From Novosphingobium sp. ERN07 (lineage in GTDB: Bacteria > Pseudomonadota > Alphaproteobacteria > Sphingomonadales > Sphingomonadaceae): a stretch of 64,000 bases of DNA. The notes below the pieces were generated by a model. That model saw nothing but the letters and a program-made list of their open reading frames with translations, was not told where the DNA came from and made no database searches. Below are positions 44,222-53,409 of the stretch, piece by piece. Position numbers and translations under genes: made by a program. Each line of letters opens with the position of its first letter. The first letter of the stretch is position 1. The stretch spans positions 1 through 64,000 of the forward strand of contig NZ_JABAID010000006.1 of NCBI RefSeq assembly GCF_012641335.1, written 5' to 3'.

Positions 44222-46114
44222 GTGAACAAGTACCTGCTTTGCGTTTCTGCCTTTGCTTTTGCGTCATCTGCCTTCGCACAGGACGCCGACGACATCATGA
44301 TCGGCCCGGACCGTCCCCGTTCGGACGCCATCACCGTCATCGCCACCGGCAGCGAAACCCTGCTCAGCCGCCTCGGCCAGCCCGTCACCGTCATCACGGC
44401 AGACGAAATCCAGTCGATCCAAGGCCCTGACATTACCCGCGTGCTCGAACGTGTCCCCGGCCTGACCTTTACCCGCAACGGCGGTCCCGGCAGCTTCACC
44501 AGCGTGCGCCTGCGCGGTTCCGATGCCGAACAGGTGTTGGTCCTCGTCGACGGCGTCCGCGTGGAAGACGTTTCTGCCCCGTCAGCCGGCTTCGATTTCG
44601 GCACGCTGACCCCCGGCGGGGTTGAGCGGATCGACGTGCTGCGCGGCTCCAACTCGGTCGTCTGGGGCAGCGCGGCCATCGGCGGCGTGATCGCCATCCA
44701 GTCGCGCGAACTGAACGGCGTTGAAGCCAGCGCCGAATATGGCGCGAACGAAAGCTGGACCGCCGATGCCGTCGCAGGCCTCTCGACAGACCGCGCCGCG
44801 CTCACGCTCAACGGCGGTTACAGCCGCACCGATGGCGTGTCTGCCGCCGCTGCCGGCACCGAACCCGACGGCTTCCGCCAGTGGCGCGTTGGCGGCAAGG
44901 GGCGCGTCAACCTGACCGACCAGCTCGCCGTCGTCGCCACCGCGCGCTATGCCGATACCCGCACCCAGATCGACGGTTTCGGCCCGCCCACCTATCTCAT
45001 CTTTGGCGATACGCCTGAATATCAGGACACCCGCCAGGCATCGGGCCGCGTCGGCCTGCGCTACACCTCCGATGCGCTCACGCTGAACACCGGCTTCGCC
45101 ATTTCCGATACGAAGCGCGATTACTTCGATCCCACCTTCGGCACCGCCCCCTCTTATGGCTATGAAGGCCGCTCCGAACGCGCCGACCTGACCGGTCGCC
45201 TGAACCTGCCCGCCAGCTTCACGCTCGATTTCGGTGCGGACAGCGAATGGACCCGATTTTCCAGCACGTTCGACGCTGAAGCCAAGGCAAACCTCACCAG
45301 CGGCCACGCGCTGCTCGGCTGGAGCAATGGCCGGGCCAGCCTTGCCGCCGGCGTGCGCGTTGATGATCACAGCCGCTTCGGCACGGCGTGGACTTTCGGC
45401 GCAAACGGCTCGTTCGAACTGGTCGAAAACCTGCGCCTGCGCGCCTCCTATGGTGAAGGCTTCCGCGCCCCCACGCTCTACAACCTGCTCTCGACATACG
45501 GTAACGCTGCGCTCCAGCCCGAACGCAGCAAGAGCTATGACGCAGGCCTTGAATGGGGCAACCGCAACGCGCCACTCCACGCCTCGGCCACGCTGTTCCG
45601 TCGCGATAGCCGCAATCTGATCATCTTCGTATCCTGCGCCAGCCTCAACGCCTGCGCCACGCGACCCTTCGGTCTGTATGACAACGTGGGCCTTGCCCGT
45701 GCGCAGGGCGTCGAAGCCGAACTCGGCGCACGCCCGACCGAGAACCTGCATCTGCAGGCCGCCTACACCTACCTCGAAACCGAAAACCGCACCGCAGGCA
45801 CGGCGAACTTTGGCAAGTATCTGCCCCGCCGCCCCACCCACGCGCTTACGCTGTCGAGCGACTGGACAACACCGCTGGCAGGCCTCACCCTTGGCGCCGA
45901 CCTGCGTCTGGTGGGAGACAGCTTTGACAATGCCTCAAACGCCACGCGCCTTGATGGCTATGCGTTGACAACCGTGCGCGCCAGCTTCCCGGTGACCGAA
46001 CGTGTCGAACTCTATGGCCGCGTCGAAAACCTGTTCGATCAGGCCTACCAGACCGTCGCCACGTACGGCACCTGGGGCCGCTCCGCCTATATCGGCATCC
46101 GCGCCCGCTACTGA
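44222..46114 (+). CDS. btuB: TonB-dependent cobalamin receptor BtuB
   Basis: Encodes 630 aa from a GTG with GAGGA seven bases upstream; an ATG at 44183 is less likely. Signal peptide NKYLLCVSAFAFASSAFAQD. TonB box near DAITVIATGS, the plug domain with VTVITADEIQSIQGPDITRV and GVERIDVLRGSNSVVWGSAA, then a beta-barrel ending in the aromatic YIGIRARY. Imports vitamin B12 through the outer membrane. Controlled by the riboswitch. The stop overlaps the next ATG (TGATG). Confidence 0.94.
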   Translation: MNKYLLCVSAFAFASSAFAQDADDIMIGPDRPRSDAITVIATGSETLLSRLGQPVTVITADEIQSIQGPDITRVLERVPGLTFTRNGGPGSFTSVRLRGSDAEQVLVLVDGVRVEDVSAPSAGFDFGTLTPGGVERIDVLRGSNSVVWGSAAIGGVIAIQSRELNGVEASAEYGANESWTADAVAGLSTDRAALTLNGGYSRTDGVSAAAAGTEPDGFRQWRVGGKGRVNLTDQLAVVATARYADTRTQIDGFGPPTYLIFGDTPEYQDTRQASGRVGLRYTSDALTLNTGFAISDTKRDYFDPTFGTAPSYGYEGRSERADLTGRLNLPASFTLDFGADSEWTRFSSTFDAEAKANLTSGHALLGWSNGRASLAAGVRVDDHSRFGTAWTFGANGSFELVENLRLRASYGEGFRAPTLYNLLSTYGNAALQPERSKSYDAGLEWGNRNAPLHASATLFRRDSRNLIIFVSCASLNACATRPFGLYDNVGLARAQGVEAELGARPTENLHLQAAYTYLETENRTAGTANFGKYLPRRPTHALTLSSDWTTPLAGLTLGADLRLVGDSFDNASNATRLDGYALTTVRASFPVTERVELYGRVENLFDQAYQTVATYGTWGRSAYIGIRARY

Positions 46115-46146
46115 TGGCAGCTACAACGCCTCGATCCAAAACCCTG

Positions 46147-46228
46147 CTCCCCCGCGAAAGCGGGGGCCTCAGGCGTGTTACGGAACGCTGGCGTAAACGG
46201 CCCGAGGTCCCCGCCTGCGCGGGGACGC
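46147..46228. repeat. Palindromic repeat, family C, at btuB-btuF junction
   Basis: CCCCCGCGAAAGCGGGGGCC with GGTCCCCGCCTGCGCGGGGA at the other end; TGTTACGGAACG lies in the middle. It lies in the 5' part of the open frame that leads into btuF, so it might be translated if the ATG at 46114 is used. Confidence 0.85.
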
Positions 46229-46241
46229 GCAAATGGGCCGC

Positions 46242-46287
46242 AACCCTACTCCCCCTCCTCTTGAGAGGAGGGGGCCGGGGGGTGGTG
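46242..46287. repeat. Palindromic repeat, family B, before btuF
   Basis: CTCCCCCTCCTCTTGAGAGG continues as AGGGGGCCGGGGGGTGGTG. The same unit occurs at 50391-50475 inside uvrA and at 52637-52675. Here its AGGAGGGGG lies seven bases before the GTG at 46282 and could serve as ribosome site for btuF. Confidence 0.85.
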
Positions 46288-47166
46288 CTGTCCGCAGCCC
46301 TCCTCACCGCCAGCTGCATCCCCCAAAGCAGCGCCACCCCTCAAAACGTCACGCGCAAACACCCAACCATCGTCAGCCTCAACCCCTGCACCGACGCGGT
46401 CCTTGCCGAAGTGGCAGACCCGGCGCAGATCCTCGCCATCTCGTACTACAGCCACGATCCGCGCGCATCCTCGATGGATGCAAGCCAAGCCAGCCGCTTC
46501 CCCGCCACGCGCGGCACCGTGGAAGAAGTGCTGGCGCTCAAGCCTGACGTCGTCCTCGGCAGCACTTTTACCGATCCTGCAACGGCCAGCGCCTACAGCC
46601 GCCTTGGCCTCCGCCTCGAACGCATCGGCATGGCCATGACCGTGGCGGAAAGTCATGCCCAAATCCGCCAGATCGCCACGCTCGCCGGTCATCCGCAACG
46701 CGGCGATGCCCTGATCGCCCGCATTGATGCTGCGCTGTCATCTGCCGCGCCACCCTCAGGCACAACGCCCATCCCCACCGTCGTCTGGCAATCGGGCGGC
46801 ATGGTTCCCGGCGACGGCACGCTGATTGCCGACATGCTCCGCCGTACCGGCTTCACCAACTTTGCCGCCGCGCGCGGGCTGGGGCAGGCCGATCTGCTCC
46901 CGCTGGAACGGATGCTGGCCGACCCGCCCGAACTGATCCTCATGGCCGGGCAAACTGCCGAAACCGGAAAAGGCGATGACCGCGTGCTGTCGCACCCCGC
47001 GCTCAAGGCCCTCAAAAGCACCCGCCGCGCCACGTTCGATTCCAAACTTCTCTACTGCGGCGGCCCCACCCTGATCGCTGCAGCCCGAAGGCTAGCGCAA
47101 ATACGCAATTCCTCCCCGGAACGGGGAGGGGGACCATCGCAGATGGTGGAGGGGGCGAAGCAATGA
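46282..47166 (+). CDS. btuF: Cobalamin ABC transporter substrate-binding protein
   Basis: Encodes about 294 aa from GTG. The N-terminus VVLSAALLTASC is a lipobox. Then PTIVSLNPCTDAVLAEVADP, LALKPDVVLGSTF and ADLLPLERMLADPPELILMA, the BtuF/FepB-type fold. It hands B12 to BtuCD. Alternative start ATG at 46114 overlaps the btuB stop but would add 56 residues translated from repeat DNA. The C-terminus (NSSPERGGGPSQMVEGAKQ) is also encoded by repeat-like DNA. ATGA overlap with btuC. Confidence 0.85.
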   Translation: MVLSAALLTASCIPQSSATPQNVTRKHPTIVSLNPCTDAVLAEVADPAQILAISYYSHDPRASSMDASQASRFPATRGTVEEVLALKPDVVLGSTFTDPATASAYSRLGLRLERIGMAMTVAESHAQIRQIATLAGHPQRGDALIARIDAALSSAAPPSGTTPIPTVVWQSGGMVPGDGTLIADMLRRTGFTNFAAARGLGQADLLPLERMLADPPELILMAGQTAETGKGDDRVLSHPALKALKSTRRATFDSKLLYCGGPTLIAAARRLAQIRNSSPERGGGPSQMVEGAKQ

Positions 47167-48125
47167 CCCGCCCCATCCGCTTCCTCCTCACCGCCCTCAT
47201 ACTGGCCATCCCGCTCTCGCTCCTCGCCGGGCAAGTGTGGATAAGCCCGTTCAGCCCCCCCGTGCCCAACGCCACCGCGATTCTGATGGAATTGCGCCTG
47301 CCCCGCGCTGTCCTCGCGCTCACACTTGGCGCAGGCCTAGGCGCGGCGGGGGCCGCAATGCAGGGCTATCTGCGCAATCCGCTGGCCGACCCCGGCCTGT
47401 TCGGCATAGCGCCCGCAGCGGCGCTGGGCGCAGTCCTCTCGTTCTACACTGGCTATGCCGCGCAAGGCATCACGCTCCCGCTGTTTGCGCTGATCGGGGC
47501 AGGGGGGGCAATGGGCCTGCTCGCGCTGATCGCCGGGCGTGCCGGTGGCATCGCGTTGTTCACGCTGGCTGGCATGATGGTCGCCAGCCTTGCAGGTGCG
47601 CTCACCAGCCTCGCTATCAGCCTCTCTCCCAATCCCTTCGCCCTGTCAGAGATCGTCACGTGGCTGATGGGAGCGCTGGCAGATCGTGGCTGGGCCGAAG
47701 TGCGCCTTGCCGCTCCGCTCACCTTTGTTGGCCTCGTCGTGCTGTGGCGCGCCGCACCCGCGCTGGATGCGCTGGCATTGGGAGAGGCCGCCGCCCGCTC
47801 GCTCGGTGTCGATCCGGCGCGCCTGCTCTGGCTGATGGTCGCCGCCATTGGCCTGATCGTTGGCAGCGGCGTTGCGGTGGCGGGAATGATCGGCTTCGTC
47901 GGCCTGATGGTGCCGCACATGGTTCGCCCGTTCACAGACCAGCGCCCGTCTTCCACGCTGCTCCCCAGCGCTCTGGCGGGCGCGCTGCTGCTTCTGCTCG
48001 CTGATTGCCTTTGCCGGATCATGCCGCTCAAGGGCGGCGAACTGCGCCTCGGCATCTCGCTGAGCCTTGCCGGAGCGCCATTCTTCCTGCGCCTCCTGCT
48101 CAAGATGCGCCGGGAGATCGCGTGA
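47163..48125 (+). CDS. btuC: Cobalamin ABC transporter permease
   Basis: Encodes 320 aa with about nine to ten hydrophobic helices. The FecCD/BtuC signatures are ELRLPRAVLALTLGAGLGAA, MQGYLRNPLADPGLFGIAPA and VAGMIGFVGLMVPHMVRPF. It forms the membrane channel with BtuD. Starts with ATG overlapping the btuF stop. Confidence 0.94.
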   Translation: MTRPIRFLLTALILAIPLSLLAGQVWISPFSPPVPNATAILMELRLPRAVLALTLGAGLGAAGAAMQGYLRNPLADPGLFGIAPAAALGAVLSFYTGYAAQGITLPLFALIGAGGAMGLLALIAGRAGGIALFTLAGMMVASLAGALTSLAISLSPNPFALSEIVTWLMGALADRGWAEVRLAAPLTFVGLVVLWRAAPALDALALGEAAARSLGVDPARLLWLMVAAIGLIVGSGVAVAGMIGFVGLMVPHMVRPFTDQRPSSTLLPSALAGALLLLLADCLCRIMPLKGGELRLGISLSLAGAPFFLRLLLKMRREIA

Positions 48126-48159
48126 TGGCAGCCATTTCACTTGCCGACCGAAAGGCAGT

Positions 48160-48257
48160 GCTCCCCAGCGCAGGCGGGGGCCTCAGGCCTGTTGCGGAAC
48201 GTCTGCGTAAACCTACCGAGGCCCCCGCCCCCCAAGTAATGTCAGGCGCGGGGGAGC
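48160..48257. repeat. Palindromic repeat, family C, between btuC and btuD
   Basis: CTCCCCAGCGCAGGCGGGGG on one side, and the GGCGCGGGGGAGC end on the other, with TGTTGCGGAACG in the middle. It separates btuC and btuD by 147 bases and could lower or fix the ATPase level. Confidence 0.82.
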
Positions 48258-48272
48258 AGCTAAGCTTGCGCC

Positions 48273-49004
48273 ATGCTTGAAGCCCACGGCATCACCATCC
48301 CGCAACGTTTGCACGATGTCACCGCGCAACTCCACCCTGGCCGCGTTACCGCGATCTGCGGTCCCAACGGCGCGGGCAAGTCCACGCTGCTCGCCACGCT
48401 GGCGGGTCTGGCTATTCCCGCCAGCGGCACCGTCACGCTCACTGGCCAACTATTGGCAGAACTCCCGCCAGAAAATCGTGCCCGCCGCATCGGTTACTTG
48501 CCGCAAGCGGGAGAGGTGGCATGGAACCTTTCCGTCCGCACGCTCGTGGGGTTGGGCCGCCTCCCGCATCGCACCGGATCGGTTGAGAACGCGCGCATCG
48601 TGGCCGAAGTGCTTGCCGCGCTCGATCTCGAACCCTTGGCAGATCGTCCGCTTTCCACTCTTTCTGGCGGCGAGCGCGCCCGCACCCTGCTCGCCCGCGT
48701 GCTCGCCACCCAGCCGCAATGGATTCTGGCCGACGAACCGCTGGCCGCGCTCGACCTCGCCCATCAGCGCAACCTTGCGCACAGCTTCCGCACTCTTGCG
48801 CGAGCGGGAAGGGGCGTGGTCCTCGTTGTTCACGATCTGGCGCTGGCGATGAACCACGCCGATCACGTCATCGTGCTGGATCAGGGCAAAGTCGCCGCAC
48901 AGGGCAAGCCGGAAGACGCGCTTTCAGAAGCTGTCATCGCTAAGGTCTGGAACCTGAAATCCCGCTGGCTGGGCGAACCCGGCCACCGCGCACTGGCGCT
49001 TTAG
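48273..49004 (+). CDS. btuD: Cobalamin ABC transporter ATP-binding protein
   Basis: Encodes 243 aa. Walker A GPNGAGKSTLLATLAGL, signature LSGGERARTLLARVLAT, Walker B ILADEPLAALDLAHQ, and H-loop VVLVVHDLALAMNHADHVIV. It powers BtuC. Start ATG at 48273 is placed close to the Walker A, as in the family. Confidence 0.94.
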   Translation: MLEAHGITIPQRLHDVTAQLHPGRVTAICGPNGAGKSTLLATLAGLAIPASGTVTLTGQLLAELPPENRARRIGYLPQAGEVAWNLSVRTLVGLGRLPHRTGSVENARIVAEVLAALDLEPLADRPLSTLSGGERARTLLARVLATQPQWILADEPLAALDLAHQRNLAHSFRTLARAGRGVVLVVHDLALAMNHADHVIVLDQGKVAAQGKPEDALSEAVIAKVWNLKSRWLGEPGHRALAL

Positions 49005-49031
49005 GGATTACTCGCGGATGCAAATCTGGCG

Positions 49032-49095
49032 CCCCCGCGAAGGCGGGGGGCTCAGTGTTGTTAGGCGATGCTTGTGTCAACCGCTACGGAAGCAG
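49032..49095. repeat. Partial family C repeat after btuD
   Basis: CCCCCGCGAAGGCGGGGGGC with CAGTGTTGTTAGGCGATGC; only one half of the palindrome is kept. Lies 27 bases after the btuD stop. Confidence 0.6.
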
Positions 49096-49099
49096 TCCC

Positions 49100-49300
49100 T
49101 CAGGCCACCACCACCGGCGCATGGTCCTCATCATGCCGATGCTCGGTTATCGCCGCTGCAAAGTCTGCCGCGAAATACCGCGCAAACCGTTCGCGCACAT
49201 TGGCCGAAACCACCGGTCGCACTGCCCGCACGCCACTGTTGCGGCAGAACAGACTCTGCGGCGAAGGAACAGCTTGATCGGGCAAATCGGCAACCATCGA
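49100..49300 (-). CDS. Hypothetical 66-aa protein
   Basis: Reads MVADLPDQAVPSPQSLFCRN, then SGVRAVRPVVSANVRERFAR and YFAADFAAAITEHRHDEDHA. Codon use resembles the neighbouring genes and the tail looks conserved rather than random. AAGGAG lies about 16 bases before this ATG, so the exact start is doubtful. No family recognised. Faces btuD. Confidence 0.5.
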   Translation of the reverse strand, partial: SMVADLPDQAVPSPQSLFCRNSGVRAVRPVVSANVRERFARYFAADFAAAITEHRHDEDHAPVVVA

Positions 49301-49641
49301 ACCGGTGTCCAAACTCCTTGGGTGACACCGCCGATATAGCAACATTTCGACAAGGTAAATTGTATGGTTCCGACAGAAACCCACCTTTGTTGTGCCAAAA
49401 TTGTGCGCTGCGGCACAACCGGGGTGAGAAAAACCGCACAACGCCTCTGATTAAGGCGCCCCAGCGAAGGAGGGGGCCTCAGGCGTATCACGCAACACCA
49501 GGGCAAACCGCCTGATGTCCCCGCTTGCGCGGGGACGCAAAACCCCAAAGCCCGTATTGCGCCGCACACTCGCACTCCCCACATGCGCAAACGCGGGGCG
49601 GGGCCTTGCACAAATCGAACAAATCTGGAACACCGCCGCGC
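49301..49641. other. Intergenic region before uvrA
   Basis: Holds a family C repeat at 49456-49538 and an AT-richer patch at 49330-49400 that could hold the promoter of the minus-strand gene. No other gene is convincing. Confidence 0.5.
49456..49538. repeat. Palindromic repeat, family C, before uvrA
   Basis: GGCGCCCCAGCGAAGGAGGG at the left and GATGTCCCCGCTTGCGCGGG at the right, with the diagnostic middle ATCACGCAACACC. About 100 bases before the uvrA start. Confidence 0.8.
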
Positions 49642-52626
49642 ATGTCTCTCAGCACTATTTCCGTCCGTGGCGCCCGTGAACACAATCTCAAAGGGATCGA
49701 TATCGATCTCCCGCGCGATAGCCTGATCGTCATCACCGGCCTGTCCGGTTCCGGCAAATCCAGCCTCGCCTTCGATACGATCTATGCCGAAGGGCAGCGC
49801 CGCTATGTAGAGAGCCTCAGCGCTTACGCGCGCCAGTTCCTCGAAATGATGCAGAAGCCAGATGTCGAGCACATCGACGGCCTCAGCCCTGCGATCAGCA
49901 TCGAACAGAAGACCACCAGTCGCAACCCGCGCTCCACCGTCGCCACGGTGACCGAGGTCTACGATTACATGCGCCTGCTCTGGGCGCGCGTCGGCACGCC
50001 CTATAGCCCCGCCACCGGCCTCCCGATCAGCGCGCAGACCGTCAGCCAGATGGTAGACCGCGTGATGGCCCTGCCCGAAGGCACCCGCGCCTATCTCCTC
50101 GCCCCCGTCGTGCGCGGCCGCAAGGGGGAATACCGCAAGGAACTCGCCGAATGGCAGAAGGCGGGCTACACCCGCGTCCGCATCAATGGCGAGATGCTAG
50201 CCATCGAAGACGCCCCCGCGCTCGACAAGAAGCTCAAGCACGACATCGAAGTGGTGGTAGACCGCATCGCCGTGCGAGACGGCATCCAGACGCGGCTGGC
50301 AGACAGCTTCGAACAGGCGCTGAAGCTGGCCGATGGGCTGGCCTATATCGATTTGGCGGACACGACGGTGGCCGAACTCCACCACCCCCCGGCCCCCTCC
50401 TCTGAAGAGGAGGGGGAGAAGAAGCCCCGCCGCAAAGCCCCCTCCTCTTCAGAGGAGGGGGTTGGGGGTGGTGGAGGCACGCGCAAGGGCAACCTGAAAG
50501 GCGCGCAACTCCCCCCCAACCGCATCGTCTTCAGCGAAAAGTTCGCCTGCCCCGTCAGCGGCTTCACTATCGAGAGCATCGAACCCCGCCTGTTCTCCTT
50601 CAACGCCCCCCAGGGCGCGTGCCCCGCGTGCGATGGCCTTGGTGAAAAGCTGCTGTTCGATCCGCAGCTCGTCGTCCCCAACGAAAACCTCAGCCTCAAA
50701 CAGGGCGCGGTCGTCCCTTGGGCCAAGAGCAACCCGCCGTCGCCCTATTACATGCAGGTTCTCGCCAGCCTCGCCGCCCATTTCGGCTTCAGCCTCGACA
50801 CCGCGTGGGATGAACTCCCCGGCGAGGTAAAGCTCGTCATCCTCTATGGCACCGGCGGCAAGGCCGTGCCGCTTACCTTCATCGACGGCAAGAAGAGCTA
50901 CACCGTCCAGAAAGCCTTCGAAGGCGTCATCGGCAATCTCAACCGCCGCATGCTGCAAACCGAAAGCGCCTGGATGCGCGAGGAACTCTCCAAGTTCCAG
51001 ACCGCGCAACCCTGCGAAACGTGCGAGGGCAAGCGCCTCAAACCCGAAGCGCTCAGCGTCAAGGTTGCCGGCGCCGACATTTCCAGCATCACCCGCCTCT
51101 CCGTCGCCGCAGCGGTCGATTGGTACGCCAATCTCGATGCCAAGCTGACCAGCCAGCAAAGCCAGATCGCCAAGGCCATCCTCAAGGAAATCAACGAGCG
51201 CCTCGGCTTCCTTAACAACGTCGGCCTCGATTACCTGAACCTTGATCGCACCTCCGGCACCCTGTCCGGCGGCGAAAGCCAGCGCATCCGCCTCGCCAGC
51301 CAGATCGGCTCCGGCCTTTCGGGCGTGCTCTACGTGCTCGATGAACCCTCCATCGGCCTCCACCAGCGCGACAATGACCGCCTTTTGGAAACGCTCAAGC
51401 GTCTGCGCGATCTCGGCAACACCGTGATCGTGGTCGAACATGACGAGGACGCCATCCGCACCGCCGATCACGTGGTCGATCTCGGTCCCGGCGCGGGCGT
51501 GCATGGCGGCGAAATCGTCGCGCAAGGCAAGCTGCAGGATATTCTCGACAACCCGAACAGCCTCACCGGCCAATACCTCACCGGCACCCGCCGGATCGAG
51601 GTTCCGAAGAAGCGCCGCAAGGGCAACGGGTTGTTCATCGGCGTGGAGGGCGCGCGCGCCAACAACCTGCAGAACGTCAGCGCCAAGGTGCCGCTCGGCA
51701 CGTTTACTTGCGTCACCGGCGTCTCAGGCTCGGGCAAGTCCAGCTTCACGATCGACACGCTCCACGCCGTCGCCGCCCGCACGCTCAACGGCGCGCGGGT
51801 CATCGCGGGCGCGCATGATCGCGTCACCGGCCTCGAACACTGCGACAAGGTGATCGAGATCGACCAGTCGCCCATCGGCCGCACCCCGCGCTCCAACCCC
51901 GCGACTTATACTGGCGCTTTCACCCTGATCCGCGATTGGTTCGCCGGCCTCCCCGAATCCGCCGCGCGCGGGTACAAGGCTGGCCGCTTCAGCTTCAACG
52001 TGAAGGGTGGCCGCTGCGAAAAGTGTCAGGGCGATGGCCTGATCAAGATCGAAATGCACTTCCTGCCAGACGTTTACGTCACGTGTGAGGAGTGTGAAGG
52101 CAAACGCTACAACCGCGAAACGCTGGAAGTGAAGTTCAAAGGCCACTCCATCGCGGATGTGCTCGACATGACGATCGAGGACGCCGAAGAATTCTTCAAG
52201 GCCGTCCCCCCGATCCGTGACCGGATGCATATGCTCAACGAAGTGGGGCTGGGCTACGTCAAGGTCGGCCAGCAGGCCACCACGCTATCGGGCGGCGAAG
52301 CGCAGCGCGTAAAGCTCGCCAAGGAACTCGCCCGCCGCTCCACCGGCCAAACGCTCTACATCCTCGATGAACCCACCACCGGCCTGCACTTCGAAGACGT
52401 GCGCAAGTTGCTCGAAGTCCTCCACCGTCTGGTCGAACAGGGTAACTCCGTCGTCGTGATCGAGCACAACCTCGATGTGATCAAGACCGCCGACTGGATC
52501 ATAGACCTCGGCCCCGAAGGCGGCGTGCGCGGCGGCGAAATCGTGGCCGAAGGCACCCCCGAACAGGTCGCCAAGAACCCCCGCAGCTTCACCGGCCACT
52601 ACCTCGCGCCTTTGCTCAAGCGCTAA
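49642..52626 (+). CDS. uvrA: Excinuclease ABC subunit A
   Basis: Encodes 994 aa. Two ABC ATPase halves: Walker [15 protein letters not shown] (near residue 34) and [14 protein letters not shown] (near residue 693), signatures [16 protein letters not shown] and [16 protein letters not shown]. Zinc sites CPVS...CPACDG and CEKCQGDG...CEECEG. UvrA finds DNA damage with UvrB. The ATG at 49642 begins [20 protein letters not shown]. Residues 247-279 ([15 protein letters not shown]...GVGGGGG) come from an in-frame palindromic repeat just before the first zinc site. Confidence 0.97.
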   Translation: MSLSTISVRGAREHNLKGIDIDLPRDSLIVITGLSGSGKSSLAFDTIYAEGQRRYVESLSAYARQFLEMMQKPDVEHIDGLSPAISIEQKTTSRNPRSTVATVTEVYDYMRLLWARVGTPYSPATGLPISAQTVSQMVDRVMALPEGTRAYLLAPVVRGRKGEYRKELAEWQKAGYTRVRINGEMLAIEDAPALDKKLKHDIEVVVDRIAVRDGIQTRLADSFEQALKLADGLAYIDLADTTVAELHHPPAPSSEEEGEKKPRRKAPSSSEEGVGGGGGTRKGNLKGAQLPPNRIVFSEKFACPVSGFTIESIEPRLFSFNAPQGACPACDGLGEKLLFDPQLVVPNENLSLKQGAVVPWAKSNPPSPYYMQVLASLAAHFGFSLDTAWDELPGEVKLVILYGTGGKAVPLTFIDGKKSYTVQKAFEGVIGNLNRRMLQTESAWMREELSKFQTAQPCETCEGKRLKPEALSVKVAGADISSITRLSVAAAVDWYANLDAKLTSQQSQIAKAILKEINERLGFLNNVGLDYLNLDRTSGTLSGGESQRIRLASQIGSGLSGVLYVLDEPSIGLHQRDNDRLLETLKRLRDLGNTVIVVEHDEDAIRTADHVVDLGPGAGVHGGEIVAQGKLQDILDNPNSLTGQYLTGTRRIEVPKKRRKGNGLFIGVEGARANNLQNVSAKVPLGTFTCVTGVSGSGKSSFTIDTLHAVAARTLNGARVIAGAHDRVTGLEHCDKVIEIDQSPIGRTPRSNPATYTGAFTLIRDWFAGLPESAARGYKAGRFSFNVKGGRCEKCQGDGLIKIEMHFLPDVYVTCEECEGKRYNRETLEVKFKGHSIADVLDMTIEDAEEFFKAVPPIRDRMHMLNEVGLGYVKVGQQATTLSGGEAQRVKLAKELARRSTGQTLYILDEPTTGLHFEDVRKLLEVLHRLVEQGNSVVVIEHNLDVIKTADWIIDLGPEGGVRGGEIVAEGTPEQVAKNPRSFTGHYLAPLLKR
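50380..50478. repeat. Palindromic repeat, family B, inside uvrA
   Basis: CCCCCTCCTCTGAAGAGGAG is followed at about 50437 by CCCCCTCCTCTTCAGAGGAG and GGGGTTGGGGGTGGTG, two copies in tandem. The unit is a multiple of three in effect and keeps the uvrA frame open. It encodes [12 protein letters not shown] and [14 protein letters not shown]. Confidence 0.92.
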
Positions 52627-52735
52627 CCCAAAAAAAGCCCCCTCATCTTCAGAGGAGGGGGTTGGGGGTGGTGTGGCGCCATACGCAAGGCCACCTAAAT
52701 CCTCCCCATTTTTGCGCAGGCACAAATGGGGAGGT
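52627..52735. repeat. Palindromic repeats after uvrA
   Basis: A family B copy (CCCCCTCATCTTCAGAGGAG then GGGTTGGGGGTGGTG) directly follows the uvrA stop. Next comes TCCTCCCCATTTTTGCGCAG with GCACAAATGGGGAGG, a second palindrome. Together they may form the uvrA transcript end. Confidence 0.8.
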
Positions 52736-52773
52736 AGCAGCCGCAAAGCGCTGACTGAGGGGCTATCCCGCGC

Positions 52774-52941
52774 TCAGGGACGCGCCTTGGTGCAGATGAC
52801 GATGCCCAGGATCACGCGGCACTGCACGCCCTTGCCGATGGACCAGTGGCCTTCGCCCGCCGCCGCCGGCACCGCCGAAAAAGCCACACCCGCAGCCGCC
52901 AGCCCAAGCGCCGCGCGGCGCAGTGTCTTCATCGTCATCAT
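52774..52941 (-). CDS. Small secreted hypothetical protein
   Basis: Encodes 55 aa: MMTMKTLRRAALGLAAAGVA, then FSAVPAAAGEGHWSIGKG and VQCRVILGIVICTKARP. Signal peptide cut near AAAGE; two cysteines could pair. AGGGA precedes the ATG. Faces uvrA. Unknown role. Confidence 0.7.
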   Translation of the reverse strand: MMTMKTLRRAALGLAAAGVAFSAVPAAAGEGHWSIGKGVQCRVILGIVICTKARP

Positions 52942-53090
52942 CGCTGTTCCCTTCAGAATGTGCCCCGTCCAACCGACTGCACAATTCCAAAACGATGCCC
53001 CCGCGGCTTTATTCCACACCCGTCGATTTTTTCCGGCCCGCCCTTGAGACGCCTCTGATCGTGCGGCACCCCCCGTCATCACCCCAACTT

Positions 53091-53163
53091 TCGTCATTCC
53101 CGCGAAGGCGGGAATCCAGCGCGCAACCGCAGAATCGGGATTCCGCCTTCGCGGGAATGACGA
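53091..53163. repeat. Palindromic repeat, family A
   Basis: TCGTCATTCCCGCGAAGGCG and the mirror CGCCTTCGCGGGAATGACGA flank GGAATCCAG and a loop. Same family as 28195 and 58861. Lies between two small genes on the minus strand. Confidence 0.92.
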
Positions 53164-53199
53164 GCTTGAGAAAGCCGCCGATACCAGTCGCCACCCCCC

Positions 53200-53409
53200 T
53201 CACTGGCAAACCGGCATATCCCGAAACTCTGCGCCAGCGTCCGCCGCCCCGCGTTCGACCACCGCAATCGTCGCCATATCCAGATGCGCTGCCGCCAGCG
53301 CAAAGCCATTGCGGTCCAGCGCCTCGCGCGCCACGTCCAGCAGGTTCAGAATCCCCGAAATTTCACATCCTTGCGAAAACGCCACGATATCAGAGCACTT
53401 TCCGACCAA
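53200..53409 (-). CDS. Hypothetical small protein with start inside an element end
   Basis: About 69 aa if the TTG at 53409 is used: core GILNLLDVAREALDRNGFAL and AAAHLDMATIAVVERGA look like a real helical protein. The first residues (MVGKCSD) are encoded by the inverted end of the 269-bp element that begins at 53392, so the native start may have been lost or lies at an internal GTG. Tentative. Confidence 0.4.
   Translation of the reverse strand: MVGKCSDIVAFSQGCEISGILNLLDVAREALDRNGFALAAAHLDMATIAVVERGAADAGAEFRDMPVCQ

Noticed and set aside
53091..53163. Rho-independent terminator
   Set aside because: The palindrome has no T-run and belongs to a dispersed repeat family.
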